Shown one piece after another: positions 8,903 through 17,111 of a DNA stretch of 36,118 bases. The notes under the pieces are model-generated. The model had not been told where the DNA came from. It did no database searches and saw nothing but the letters and a program-made list of their open reading frames with translations. The DNA comes from Autumnicola edwardsiae (GTDB lineage Bacteria > Bacteroidota > Bacteroidia > Flavobacteriales > Flavobacteriaceae): NCBI RefSeq assembly GCF_031846505.1, contig NZ_JAVRHP010000031.1, forward strand, positions 1 through 36,118, given 5' to 3'. Both the position numbers and the translations under genes were made by a program. How positions within the stretch are numbered: position 1 is the stretch's first letter; each line of letters starts with the position of its first letter.

Positions 8903-8910
8903 CAAAATTA
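8903..8910 (-). promoter_or_regulatory. -7 promoter box of the DtxR-type gene
   Basis: On the minus strand the bases read TAATTTTG (TAnnTTTG), 19 bases before the start at 8883. Its -33 zone would lie next to the inverted repeat at 8936-8951. Confidence 0.5.
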
Positions 8911-8935
8911 CATTTTTAAATCTATAAATCCTATT

Positions 8936-8951
8936 TTTAGACTTGTCTAAA
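8936..8951. promoter_or_regulatory. Candidate DtxR/MntR-type operator
   Basis: TTTAGACTTGTCTAAA is a perfect 7-2-7 inverted repeat centred between the divergent repressor and TonB receptor genes. It covers the expected -33 region of the receptor promoter (-7 box at 8961) and abuts that of the repressor (-7 box at 8903-8910). Position and symmetry fit an operator bound by the adjacent DtxR-family protein; binding itself is inferred. Confidence 0.6.
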
Positions 8952-8960
8952 TTATAGTTG

Positions 8961-8968
8961 TACATTTG
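8961..8968 (+). promoter_or_regulatory. -7 promoter box of the TonB receptor gene
   Basis: TACATTTG matches TAnnTTTG, 15 bases before the ATG at 8983. No TTG lies at the usual -33 spacing. Confidence 0.5.
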
Positions 8969-8982
8969 ACAAAATCCTAGAT

Positions 8983-11250
8983 ATGAAATTACTAACATGT
9001 ATAACTTTATTAACTTGTGTTATTACCTGGGCCCAGGAGGGGCACTTTTCAGGAAAAGTAGTAAACGAAGGATCACCCGTATCATTTGCCACGGTTTATA
9101 TAGAAAATTTAAGCAAGGGAACTACCGCAGACGAAAATGGAGATTTTATGCTTAGAAATATTCCCGCTGGAAGGCATCAGGTAAAAATCAGTTCTATTGG
9201 CTACAAAAGTTTAGAAGAACAGATCATTATAATCGCTAACAGTAAAACTGAGGAAACCCTGGAACTTGAACTCAACCAATCTGAGTTAAATGAAGTTATT
9301 ATCGTAGATACCCAGACCAGACTCACCCGAAGGACTCCATATAATATCTCCAGTATAGATATGCAGGGGATAGTATCAAAAGGTAATCCCAACGGGATGA
9401 TGGGCAGTTTAAGAGAAGTCCCGGGAGTCTATGGGGCCGAATTTGGACAGGGAATTGTTAAGCCGTTTATACGCGGCCTGGGATTCTCCCGGGTAGTCAC
9501 CATTTACCAGGGAAACAAACTGGAAAATCACCAGTGGGGCGCAGACCATGGATTGGGTATAAACGATTTGGGTGTAAAGAAGGTAGATGTGATTAAAGGT
9601 CCGGCTTCGGTTTTATATGGCTCTGGAGCACTGGGAGGTGTATTACTAACCCATGATGACGAATTTTACAAAGAATCGAATAAAATTTCCGGGAATATTG
9701 GGACTACTTTCAACAGTATTTCAAACGGGATAAGAACTTACGGCTCCATTGGAAAAATGCTTACTAACCAAATATTTTTCGCCGCAGACCTGGCTTACGA
9801 GAACCATGCCGACTATAAGAACGGCAATAACAAGATAATTGGAAATAGCAGGTTTAATACTAAAACTCTTAGAATCCATACCGGAATTGAAGGGGAACAT
9901 TTTCAGAATAAATTATCATTTTCCTACAATGATCAAAAGTTGGGGATCATTCTGGATGAAGAAATGCAGGAGAGCAAAAGCCTGGCAACCACCAGAAATG
10001 ACAGGGAGATGCAATTGCCTTTTCAGAAGGTAGAAGATTTCCTGCTATCCTATAATCAAAATACACAGCATAAGGACCTGAAAACTTCCCTGCACCTTTC
10101 CCACCACTCTAATATTCGTAAGGAAATTGAACAAGATTATGACCTGGTGGATCTAGGGTTACAACAAAACCATACTTTTTTAAATGCCCGGATAAGTTTA
10201 AACGGGGGAAAAATAAATCACAGCTTTGGGACACAGGGAAGTTTTGTAAAAACCCGAAACATTAAAGACTCGCAGGAATTTTTAATACCCGATGCCGATG
10301 TTTTTGAAAGTGGCTTATACTACCTCGCTAGTCTGGAACTAAATTCCTGGTACTTCCAGGGAGCACTGCGTTACGATTTTCGTAAAGTAACTGCAGATGC
10401 GGGTTCGGCAGAATTAATTGAGGATGATTTTATTTTACCGGGCAATCCCGATAACCGGAAACTGACCAGAACATTTAACGGGTTTACAGGATCTATTGGC
10501 GCCACAAAAAATTTTGACCAGAAGAATCAGTTAAAACTGAATTTCTCCACCGGGTTCAGAGCACCAGATCTTGCAGAATTGTTCTCCAATGGCCCACATC
10601 CCGGTACAAGTCGCTTTGAAAAAGGTAATGATGGATTTGGCAGGGAACAAAGCGTGCAAGCTGATATAAACTATACCTACCGGAATAAATGGTTTGAAGG
10701 TGTTTTTTCAGCTTTTGGAAGTAAAGTGAACAATTACATTTATTTCACGTCGACTACGGAAACTATACCGGAAGAAAACCTTGAAGTATGGTCTTACCTG
10801 CAAACAAACGCATTTTTGTACGGAGCTGAATTTAACCTGAAAAACAGCTGGTTTAATAACCAAAGACTGGTGACTAAATTTTCGGGCGCATTTGTACGTG
10901 CAGAAGACCTTAAAAGTAACCGGAACCTTAGTTTTATCCCTCCGGATAATTTTAACCTGGAATTGGGGTATTTCGGATTAAAGGATAAATCACTTTATGC
11001 TTTTACAAAACTCAGGATGATAAGTGATCAAAACAGGGCCGGGTTAAATGAAGAGACTACAGCTGGTTACACCTTGCTGAACCTGGGATTGAGTAAAAAA
11101 TTCCATTTCGAAAATCATCAATTAGAAACAGGTATAACCGCTTACAATGCTTTAAATGACAATTATGTTGACCATATGTCCATTTTAAGGGCATTTAACG
11201 TGAGCAGCCCCGGCCGGAATATAATGTTGAACCTTAAATATAACTTTTAA
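8983..11250 (+). CDS. TonB-dependent outer-membrane receptor, probable metal uptake
   Basis: This 755-residue outer-membrane receptor has a signal peptide (about 1-17), then a carboxypeptidase-regulatory-like beta domain (about 20-100, with VVNEGSPVSFATVYI and TTADENGDFMLRNIP). A plug domain (about 115-220, with VDVIKGPASVLYGSGALGGV) follows, and then a long beta-barrel ending in the aromatic C-terminus LKYNF. The plug contains a His-rich stretch (ENHQWGADHG). No SusD partner follows, which argues against a glycan SusCD pair. Divergence from a DtxR-type repressor and ZIP gene suggests a metal or metallophore as cargo; the substrate is not shown by sequence. It ends one base from the convergent DnaJ-like gene. 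Confidence 0.9.
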   Translation: MKLLTCITLLTCVITWAQEGHFSGKVVNEGSPVSFATVYIENLSKGTTADENGDFMLRNIPAGRHQVKISSIGYKSLEEQIIIIANSKTEETLELELNQSELNEVIIVDTQTRLTRRTPYNISSIDMQGIVSKGNPNGMMGSLREVPGVYGAEFGQGIVKPFIRGLGFSRVVTIYQGNKLENHQWGADHGLGINDLGVKKVDVIKGPASVLYGSGALGGVLLTHDDEFYKESNKISGNIGTTFNSISNGIRTYGSIGKMLTNQIFFAADLAYENHADYKNGNNKIIGNSRFNTKTLRIHTGIEGEHFQNKLSFSYNDQKLGIILDEEMQESKSLATTRNDREMQLPFQKVEDFLLSYNQNTQHKDLKTSLHLSHHSNIRKEIEQDYDLVDLGLQQNHTFLNARISLNGGKINHSFGTQGSFVKTRNIKDSQEFLIPDADVFESGLYYLASLELNSWYFQGALRYDFRKVTADAGSAELIEDDFILPGNPDNRKLTRTFNGFTGSIGATKNFDQKNQLKLNFSTGFRAPDLAELFSNGPHPGTSRFEKGNDGFGREQSVQADINYTYRNKWFEGVFSAFGSKVNNYIYFTSTTETIPEENLEVWSYLQTNAFLYGAEFNLKNSWFNNQRLVTKFSGAFVRAEDLKSNRNLSFIPPDNFNLELGYFGLKDKSLYAFTKLRMISDQNRAGLNEETTAGYTLLNLGLSKKFHFENHQLETGITAYNALNDNYVDHMSILRAFNVSSPGRNIMLNLKYNF

Positions 11251-11251
11251 G

Positions 11252-11992
11252 TTACATTCCCCGCTCCTTCTGGATTTGTTCGTAGGCTTCCTGTACTTTC
11301 CGGAACTTTTCTTCGGCTCCCTTGCGATAGGCTTCGTCCATATGGCCCAGTTTATCGGGGTGGTATTTTTTAGCCATGGTCCTAAAGGCCTTTTTTACTT
11401 CAGCATCTGTAGCGCTCTTGTCGATTTCAAGGATTTTATAAGCACTTTCTGCTGTCTTTTTAAAGAACATCGCTTTAATACTTTCAAAATCCATTTTACT
11501 TATACGGAGATATCCGGCTATTTCCTGAATGATCCTGGTTTCAGCTTCGCTCACCGTACCATCTGCCTGAGCTATTCCGAAGAGAAAATGAGTGATTTGG
11601 AGGCGAGTAGGATACTTGGTGCGATGTGCAAGATACTGTGCTATACGGTAAGAAGAAAGCTCCCGGTTCTTAATTACATCATTAAAGGTCCTGAAGGTCG
11701 CATTTGCCCGTTCCTTACCATAGGAACTAACAAAATAAGAACGCACATAATCAAGCTCTCTCTGGGAAACCTGCCCATCGGCTTTAATAACCAGGGCACA
11801 TAGCGAAAGCAGGTTAAGTTCAAAATCTCCCGGGGAGACTGTCTTTTTTTTCTGTTCGCCAAATAAACCATCCAGTAACCCTCCACTGGAACGTATATAG
11901 TTATCTAAAACAGTTCCTAAAATAAATCCCAGGATAGCACCTGCAAATCTAAAATACATGAAGCCCAGCAGGGCCGCAAACCATTTAATCAT
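11252..11992 (-). CDS. TerB- and J-domain protein (DjlA-like co-chaperone)
   Basis: This 246-residue protein has an N-terminal hydrophobic segment (about 5-30), a TerB-like helical domain in the middle (two repeats with DGQVSQRE and DGTVSEAE) and a C-terminal J domain with the HPD motif (in KKYHPDKLG). The order matches DjlA-like membrane-anchored DnaK co-chaperones. It probably stimulates DnaK at the inner membrane. It converges tail to tail with the TonB receptor with only one base between stop codons and no room for a dedicated terminator. Confidence 0.88.
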   Translation of the reverse strand: MIKWFAALLGFMYFRFAGAILGFILGTVLDNYIRSSGGLLDGLFGEQKKKTVSPGDFELNLLSLCALVIKADGQVSQRELDYVRSYFVSSYGKERANATFRTFNDVIKNRELSSYRIAQYLAHRTKYPTRLQITHFLFGIAQADGTVSEAETRIIQEIAGYLRISKMDFESIKAMFFKKTAESAYKILEIDKSATDAEVKKAFRTMAKKYHPDKLGHMDEAYRKGAEEKFRKVQEAYEQIQKERGM

Positions 11993-12130
11993 GAGGCAAT
12001 TCTTTTAAAAAGCAAAGATACTATTTTATAGAAGTATAAAACCGCAACGGGATCTATAAAACCTAAGCTTTATAAATTCAACCTATTATCTGATAGGAAT
12101 TTGAGATATGCTCACGTGAACAATATTTGG

Positions 12131-12138
12131 TATCTTTG
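12131..12138 (+). promoter_or_regulatory. -7 promoter box of the bacilliredoxin gene
   Basis: TATCTTTG fits TAnnTTTG and lies 35 bases before the ATG at 12174. The -33 element is not clear. Confidence 0.5.
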
Positions 12139-12173
12139 TAGTTCACAATTAGTTTAATATAAAATTACAATAT

Positions 12174-12584
12174 ATGTATCCAGCAGATTTAGTAAAACCA
12201 ATGCGAGAAGACCTTACCAATATAGGTTTTGAAGAATTACATACTGTAGAAGAAGTTGATGCCGCTATGAAGAAGGAAGGAACTACATTGGTAGTAGTTA
12301 ATTCGGTATGTGGTTGTGCTGCAGCTAACGCTCGTCCAGGGGCAAGAATGTCTTTACAGAATGCGAAAAAACCAGATAATTTATATACTGTCTTTGCAGG
12401 TGTAGATAAAGAAGCTACAGACAAAGCCCGTGGTTATATGGTTCCTTTTCCTCCATCTTCGCCATCTATGGCACTTTATAAAGACGGGGAGCTGGTTCAC
12501 ATGCTGGAGCGCCATCATATTGAAGGACGCCCTGCAGAAATGATCGCAGAAAATCTTACAGGAGCTTATAACGAGTTCTGCTAA
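12174..12584 (+). CDS. BrxA/BrxB family bacilliredoxin
   Basis: This 136-residue cytosolic thioredoxin-fold protein belongs to the YphP/YqiW (bacilliredoxin) family, which in Firmicutes removes bacillithiol from S-bacillithiolated proteins. The signature CGC is present (Cys46 and Cys48, in NSVCGCAAANARPG), and the length is typical. Bacteroidota members are common, but use of bacillithiol here is inferred from family knowledge only. It is a single-gene unit with its own promoter box (12131) and a strong terminator (12607). Confidence 0.93.
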   Translation: MYPADLVKPMREDLTNIGFEELHTVEEVDAAMKKEGTTLVVVNSVCGCAAANARPGARMSLQNAKKPDNLYTVFAGVDKEATDKARGYMVPFPPSSPSMALYKDGELVHMLERHHIEGRPAEMIAENLTGAYNEFC

Positions 12585-12606
12585 GATTTTTTAAAAAAAG
12601 AATTTT

Positions 12607-12638
12607 AAAACCGTTTGGATTTTTTTCTGAACGGTTTT
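12607..12638 (+). terminator. Rho-independent terminator after the bacilliredoxin gene
   Basis: AAACCGTT pairs with AACGGTTT around a 14-base loop, followed by a long T-rich run (12631-12650). It lies 22 bases after the stop codon. Confidence 0.8.
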
Positions 12639-12741
12639 TTTATTTTTTTTCAATGAAGAGACGTAACCTTTACTGGAAAGTGACATCTTATATTTACTAC
12701 AGGAGAACCAAATATGATTACCACATAAGATTCACCTCTAC

Positions 12742-12773
12742 TTGCCCGGTGTAGGTTTAAAACCATATTTTTG
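12742..12773 (+). promoter_or_regulatory. Promoter of plsC-like gene
   Basis: TTG (12742-12744), a 21-base spacer and TATTTTTG (12766-12773) form a good Bacteroidota -33/-7 pair, 17 bases before the start at 12791. Confidence 0.6.
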
Positions 12774-12790
12774 TCGTTTTAAATTTAGTA

Positions 12791-13522
12791 ATGAAAAAAG
12801 TACTTTCTTATCCGCTTTCGGTAATAAGCTATATTTTCTTTTTTATAAATCTTGCAGTCTTTCATATCATCCAATGGATTTCTTTAAAACTGGGAGGATA
12901 CTATGCTCACAAGAAAAGTGTGGACATTTTTAACTTATTCCTGATGAGGTGCCTGGATGTAACGGGAGCCCGTTTCAGTTTTGAGAATTCCCACGATATT
13001 CCGGTGGAAAAACCCTGCATTTTTGTGGCTAACCACCAGGGAATGTATGACATTCCCCTTATAATATGGTACTTAAGGGATCATCATCCAAAATTTGTTA
13101 GTAAAAAGGAATTAGGAAAAGGAATACCCGGTATTTCCTTCAATTTAAGACACGGCGGCTCGGTTCTTATAGATCGTAAGAATCCGCGGGAATCTTTAAC
13201 GAAAATGGGCAAATTTGCTGATTATCTTAAGGAGACCAACAGATCTGCCGTTATTTTTCCTGAAGGCACCAGGAGCCGCACCGGTCATCCTAAAAAGTTT
13301 GCTGTACGAGGTATGCAGATACTTTTTAAAAAAATGCCAGATGCAATGGTAGTACCACTTACTATTAACAATTCCTGGAAGCTGTTTCAGCACGGACTTT
13401 TTCCTTTAGGCCTGGGCGTGCATTTTAAATTAAAAGTACATAAGCCCATCCCCGTATCTTCAGACGATCCAGACAGCCTTATTGCGCTGGTGGAGCGCAC
13501 AATTATTTCAGATATTAAATAA
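12791..13522 (+). CDS. plsC: 1-acyl-sn-glycerol-3-phosphate acyltransferase (PlsC-like)
   Basis: This 243-residue membrane-associated acyltransferase makes phosphatidic acid from lysophosphatidic acid in phospholipid synthesis. The NHxxxxD motif is complete (His82 to Asp87 in ANHQGMYD), and the substrate-binding FPEGTRSRTG is at 156-165. An N-terminal hydrophobic helix (about 8-32) fits membrane attachment. The length is usual. The ATG is preceded by a good promoter. A palindromic repeat (13543-13575) separates it from the downstream HD gene. Acyl transfer to a lipid other than LPA cannot be excluded. Confidence 0.9.
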   Translation: MKKVLSYPLSVISYIFFFINLAVFHIIQWISLKLGGYYAHKKSVDIFNLFLMRCLDVTGARFSFENSHDIPVEKPCIFVANHQGMYDIPLIIWYLRDHHPKFVSKKELGKGIPGISFNLRHGGSVLIDRKNPRESLTKMGKFADYLKETNRSAVIFPEGTRSRTGHPKKFAVRGMQILFKKMPDAMVVPLTINNSWKLFQHGLFPLGLGVHFKLKVHKPIPVSSDDPDSLIALVERTIISDIK

Positions 13523-13542
13523 GATTATTTTACTAACCCGCT

Positions 13543-13575
13543 AAACCTCACAGGTTTTAAAAACCTGTAAGGTTT
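13543..13575. repeat. Palindromic repeat, AAACCT family (copy B), possible terminator
   Basis: AAACCTCACAGGTTTT (13543-13558) is mirrored by AAAACCTGTAAGGTTT (13560-13575) with one mismatch, so 15 of 16 bases pair. It lies between plsC and the HD gene and may stop or slow transcription. A shorter relative, AAACCTCGTGAGGTTT, occurs at 27035-27050. Confidence 0.6.
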
Positions 13576-13588
13576 GTAACACAAATTA

Positions 13589-14248
13589 ATGACCTCACAA
13601 GAAACCGGAATTATAGAAAATACCACAGTATTTGTAAAAGAAACTCTAAAAGGTGCCGAAGGTGGCCACGACTGGTTTCACATTCAACGGGTTTTTAATA
13701 ACGCAAAACTTATCGCTGAAGGAGAAGATGCTAATAATCTTGTTATCGCTCTGGGAGCGCTTTTACATGATATTGCAGATTCCAAATTTCATAATGGAGA
13801 CGAAACCGTTGGACCCAAGATTGCAGAAGAATTTTTGAAATCCCAAAAGGTTTCTTCGGAAGTTATCCAACATGTGATAAAAATTATCGAAAATATTTCT
13901 TTTAAAGGCGGAAACGTAGCCCGAAAATTTAGTTCTAAAGAGCTGGATATTGTACAGGATGCAGACCGGCTGGATGCACTTGGTGCTATTGGGATTGCAC
14001 GGACTTTCAATTATGGCGGATTTAAAGGCAGAGGTTTGTATGATCCCGAAATTGAACCGAACCTCAACATGACCAAAGAAGAATATAAAGCTTCCAATGC
14101 GCCTACCATTAATCATTTCTACGAAAAACTGCTTTTACTTAAAGACAGGATGAACACCGAAACCGGCCGCAAAATCGCTGCAGAAAGGCATAATTTTATG
14201 GAGCTTTATCTCGATCAATTCTATAACGAGTGGAATGGTGAGGCATGA
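13589..14248 (+). CDS. HD-domain metal-dependent phosphohydrolase
   Basis: This 219-residue soluble HD-superfamily hydrolase (YedJ-like) shows the metal-site pattern: His27/Asp28 to His31 (GGHDWFHIQR), the His60-Asp61 pair in ALLHDIADSKF, and a later Asp in VQDADRLDALGAIG. Members cleave phosphate esters of nucleotides or related compounds, but the substrate is not known. The last codons overlap the start of a dispersed motif copy at 14246. Gene context (plsC before, DNA glycosylase convergent after) gives no further hint. Confidence 0.88.
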   Translation: MTSQETGIIENTTVFVKETLKGAEGGHDWFHIQRVFNNAKLIAEGEDANNLVIALGALLHDIADSKFHNGDETVGPKIAEEFLKSQKVSSEVIQHVIKIIENISFKGGNVARKFSSKELDIVQDADRLDALGAIGIARTFNYGGFKGRGLYDPEIEPNLNMTKEEYKASNAPTINHFYEKLLLLKDRMNTETGRKIAAERHNFMELYLDQFYNEWNGEA

Positions 14249-14270
14249 AAATTGCCAATTTTCGACCTTC
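14246..14270 (+). repeat. Dispersed CAATTATCGACCTT motif, copy 4
   Basis: TGAAAATTGCCAATTTTCGA followed by CCTTC overlaps the TGA stop of the HD gene. One A-to-T change distinguishes the CAATTTTCGACCTT core from the other copies. Confidence 0.5.
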
Positions 14271-14322
14271 ATTAATTTATTGGACCAAATCTACTTTGTT
14301 ATTGCTGCAAAGGTGATGTTAA

Positions 14323-15105
14323 CTATTTTTCAACCTGGCAATCGGGGCAAAAATAGGTGCTTCTCCCGGAAATTTTTATCATCTCCACCTTGCCCTTACA
14401 ATCTGGACAGTCTGCTCCTTCCTTCCGGTGCCTTGTGAGGTAACTCTCAGGTAGTTTTGAATCTTCAGTCTTACTTTTTATGACTTTTTTCAGAATTTTT
14501 TCCATTTTTTCGAACAAAGACTTCTTCTCTTTTTCAGAAAGCTTTGCCGTACTCGTTTTCGGATGAATTTTACACTGAAAAAGGATTTCATCAGCATATA
14601 AATTACCAATTCCGGCAATAAGATGCTGGTCTGTTAATGCACTTTTTATACTTCCTTTTTTATCCTGAAGCAAATCCATAAATTCCTCTTCCTTGACATC
14701 CAGCGCATGGTTCCCTAAAGAATGTTTCTTCTGAAAATCTTCTATTCCTTCAGCTAAATAAATTTTTCCGAATTTACGCGGACAAACAAAGGACAAACGT
14801 GAATCATCTTCAAAAAAGAGCGTAAGCTGGGCATGTTTTGGAACTTCATCATGCTGATAAAATTCCATTTTTCCGGACATTCCAAAATGAAGCACCAACT
14901 CTTTTTCTGAAGTTATCTTTAAAAACAAATATTTTCCCAATTGTTGGGTTCCGGAGATTTTTTCGTTTAAAATAGCATCTTCAAATTCCTTTTGCGGAGA
15001 CTGGAATAACTTCTTTGCACCAAAATCTATTTTCACAACTTCCTTATGCAGCGCGGTCGCATCTACATACTTCTTTTGATAAGCGACTTCAGGTAATTCA
15101 GGCAT
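14323..15105 (-). CDS. Fpg/Nei family DNA glycosylase
   Basis: This 260-residue base-excision repair glycosylase/AP lyase starts MPELPEV, so Pro2 and Glu3 supply the catalytic N-terminus after Met removal. A helix-two-turn-helix segment is in the middle (LIAGIGNLYADEILF). At the C-terminus is the zinc finger CPDC...CPDC with the conserved Arg (ISGRSTYFCPDC). All key residues are present. Oxidised-purine versus oxidised-pyrimidine preference (Fpg or Nei) cannot be decided by eye. It follows the radical SAM gene in the same direction with a gap of 63 bases. Confidence 0.9.
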   Translation of the reverse strand: MPELPEVAYQKKYVDATALHKEVVKIDFGAKKLFQSPQKEFEDAILNEKISGTQQLGKYLFLKITSEKELVLHFGMSGKMEFYQHDEVPKHAQLTLFFEDDSRLSFVCPRKFGKIYLAEGIEDFQKKHSLGNHALDVKEEEFMDLLQDKKGSIKSALTDQHLIAGIGNLYADEILFQCKIHPKTSTAKLSEKEKKSLFEKMEKILKKVIKSKTEDSKLPESYLTRHRKEGADCPDCKGKVEMIKISGRSTYFCPDCQVEK

Positions 15106-15168
15106 AGGTCCTTTAATTTCAGATTAAGTTATTAAAATTTTCAGTCTTTGTAGAAAATAGACAGGAAA

Positions 15169-16242
15169 CTAAAAAAGCTTTAGCTGCCCGTCCTTAAACT
15201 GCTCGTGGAGATCCAGGTTTAAGGGAGTACGAAGACGATCCTTCAGGTATTTTTTCCTGGCGATCTTAAACTGCTGTTCTACCTGTTCAGCAAATTTTCC
15301 TTCGCCTTTCATGCGGGTTCCAAACCGGCTGTCATTTAAACTTCCGCCATGGATATTCTCAATCTGATGCAATACTTTCTCTGCCCTGTCTGGAAGCGCT
15401 TTTTTTATCCAATCTGTAAAAATTTGTCCAATGGATCCATTTAACCTCACAATGGTATAACCCACACTTCGCGCTCCCCTTTCAGCAACCTCCTTTACCA
15501 AAGGCATAATTTCATGACTATTGATGGCCGGAATGATTGGTGCCATCATCACGCTTACAGGAATGTTTGCAACAGATAATTTTTCTATAGTTTCCAACCG
15601 TTTCTTAATACTCGCCGTGCGTGGCTCAAGAATCCTGCGGGTTTCTTCATGTAAAGATGTTACCGAAAGGTTCACATGCACCAGGTTATCTGCAGCGAGT
15701 TCTTTAAGAATATCGATATCCCTTTGGATGAGGGCATTTTTAGTAATTATACCTACAGGGTGCCGGTACTTTAAAAAAGTTTGTAATAGTTGCCGCGTGA
15801 TCTTGAGCTTCTTTTCTATAGGTTGGTAACAGTCGGTATTTCCGGAAAGTACAATGGTTTCTGCCTGCCAGCTCCTGCCGCTCAATTTCTTCTCCAGTAG
15901 CTCAACGGCATTCCTTTTTACCAGGATTTTCTGCTCAAAATCGAGTCCGGCGCTGTATCCCCAATATTCATGAGAATTTCGGGCGTAGCAATAAATACAA
16001 CCATGTTCACATCCCTGGTACGGATTTAGGGAAAATCCCATTCCTACATCGGGACTATTAACTTTATTTACAATAGTTTTAGGGAAGGTATCTATTAAGG
16101 TGGTCTTTGAATCCTGCACCTCATCCCCTTCTACCGCACAATAGTTGAGAAAATCATCCCTTGTTTCATGGCTGTACGTATCAAACCTGTTGTGAACGTT
16201 GCGTTGTGCTCCTCTTCCCTTTATAAAATCCCCTTCTACCAT
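15169..16242 (-). CDS. PA0069/Rv2578c-family radical SAM protein
   Basis: This 357-residue radical SAM enzyme has the [4Fe-4S] motif CxxxCxxC at Cys78, Cys82 and Cys85 (GCEHGCIYCYARNS). The region NPYQGCEHGCIYCYAR and the later LSGNTDCYQPIEKK and ITKNALIQRDIDIL match the spore-photoproduct-lyase-like PA0069 family. Its reaction is not established, and it should not be called a photoproduct lyase from sequence alone. It is probably co-transcribed with the downstream Fpg/Nei glycosylase gene, which makes a nucleic-acid link possible but unproven. Confidence 0.87.
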   Translation of the reverse strand: MVEGDFIKGRGAQRNVHNRFDTYSHETRDDFLNYCAVEGDEVQDSKTTLIDTFPKTIVNKVNSPDVGMGFSLNPYQGCEHGCIYCYARNSHEYWGYSAGLDFEQKILVKRNAVELLEKKLSGRSWQAETIVLSGNTDCYQPIEKKLKITRQLLQTFLKYRHPVGIITKNALIQRDIDILKELAADNLVHVNLSVTSLHEETRRILEPRTASIKKRLETIEKLSVANIPVSVMMAPIIPAINSHEIMPLVKEVAERGARSVGYTIVRLNGSIGQIFTDWIKKALPDRAEKVLHQIENIHGGSLNDSRFGTRMKGEGKFAEQVEQQFKIARKKYLKDRLRTPLNLDLHEQFKDGQLKLF

Positions 16243-16310
16243 AAAACAAAAATAGGGAATAAATCCAGATTAATGGAATTAATCCCTATTTTTATGAAAT
16301 CTGATCCCCC

Positions 16311-17093
16311 CTATTTTCCGGGGAAATTAGCTTTACGTTTATTTAGAAAAGCAGAAGTTCCTTCCTCAAAATCTTCGGTTCCAAAACATCTTCCAAATTC
16401 TTCAATCTCTGTTTCAAATCCATTTACTCCCGCCTCATAATTGGCATTTATCGCCCTTATTGCCGCGCTTATGGCTACTGAAGAATTCTTCAGGATTTTT
16501 GCGGCCATGCTTTCAGCAAATTCAATTAATTCGTCCTGCGCGGTCACATGGTTTACGAGGTTATACCGAAGCGCCTGATTGGCATCGATCATCCCGGCAG
16601 TCATGATCATTTCCATAGCACGGCCTTTACCTACCAGTTGCGGTAAACGCTGGGTTCCGCCATAACCCGGAATTACTCCCAGGGAAACCTCCGGAAGTCC
16701 CATTTTTGCATTGTCACTAGCGATCCTAAAATGTGCCGACATGGCAAGTTCCAGTCCACCCCCAAGGGCAAAGCCATTAATAGCCGCAATTACGGGCTTT
16801 GGAAAGTTGGCCACGTAATCAAAAAGCTTCGCCTGCCCATCTGCCGCCAATTGTTTCCCTTCTTCGGGAGAGAAATCTGAAAACTCACTGATGTCTGCAC
16901 CTGCAACAAAAGCCTTCTCTCCACTTCCGGTTAAAATGATAACTTTAGTTTCTTCGTCCTCCTTCGCGTCGGCAAAAGCTTCATGAAGCTCTGCAATGGT
17001 ATCTTTATTTAAAGCGTTTAATTTAGATGGCCTGTTGATGGTCACATACAAAATGTTATCATCTATTTCTACAATGAGGTTTTTATAATCCAT
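16311..17093 (-). CDS. Enoyl-CoA hydratase/isomerase family protein
   Basis: This 260-residue crotonase-fold enzyme adds water to trans-2-enoyl-CoA in beta-oxidation. Both catalytic glutamates are present: Glu115 in ALGGGLELAM and Glu135 in GLPEVSLG. The oxyanion-hole segments AFVAGADISEF and GFALGGG are intact. This makes a true hydratase more likely than a non-catalytic family member. The length is standard. It lies 18 bases after the histidine kinase gene. No other fatty acid oxidation gene is nearby. Confidence 0.92.
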   Translation of the reverse strand: MDYKNLIVEIDDNILYVTINRPSKLNALNKDTIAELHEAFADAKEDEETKVIILTGSGEKAFVAGADISEFSDFSPEEGKQLAADGQAKLFDYVANFPKPVIAAINGFALGGGLELAMSAHFRIASDNAKMGLPEVSLGVIPGYGGTQRLPQLVGKGRAMEMIMTAGMIDANQALRYNLVNHVTAQDELIEFAESMAAKILKNSSVAISAAIRAINANYEAGVNGFETEIEEFGRCFGTEDFEEGTSAFLNKRKANFPGK

Positions 17094-17111
17094 TCCGGTC
17101 TATTTTCGGTT

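Noticed and set aside
11276..11803. 175-residue open frame on the plus strand
   Set aside because: It is antisense to the TerB/J-domain gene, which has an intact HPD motif; the translation is not protein-like.
15169..16242. Spore photoproduct lyase
   Set aside because: The radical SAM motif and SPL-like regions are present, but the PA0069/Rv2578c family has no proven photoproduct activity and this is not a spore former.
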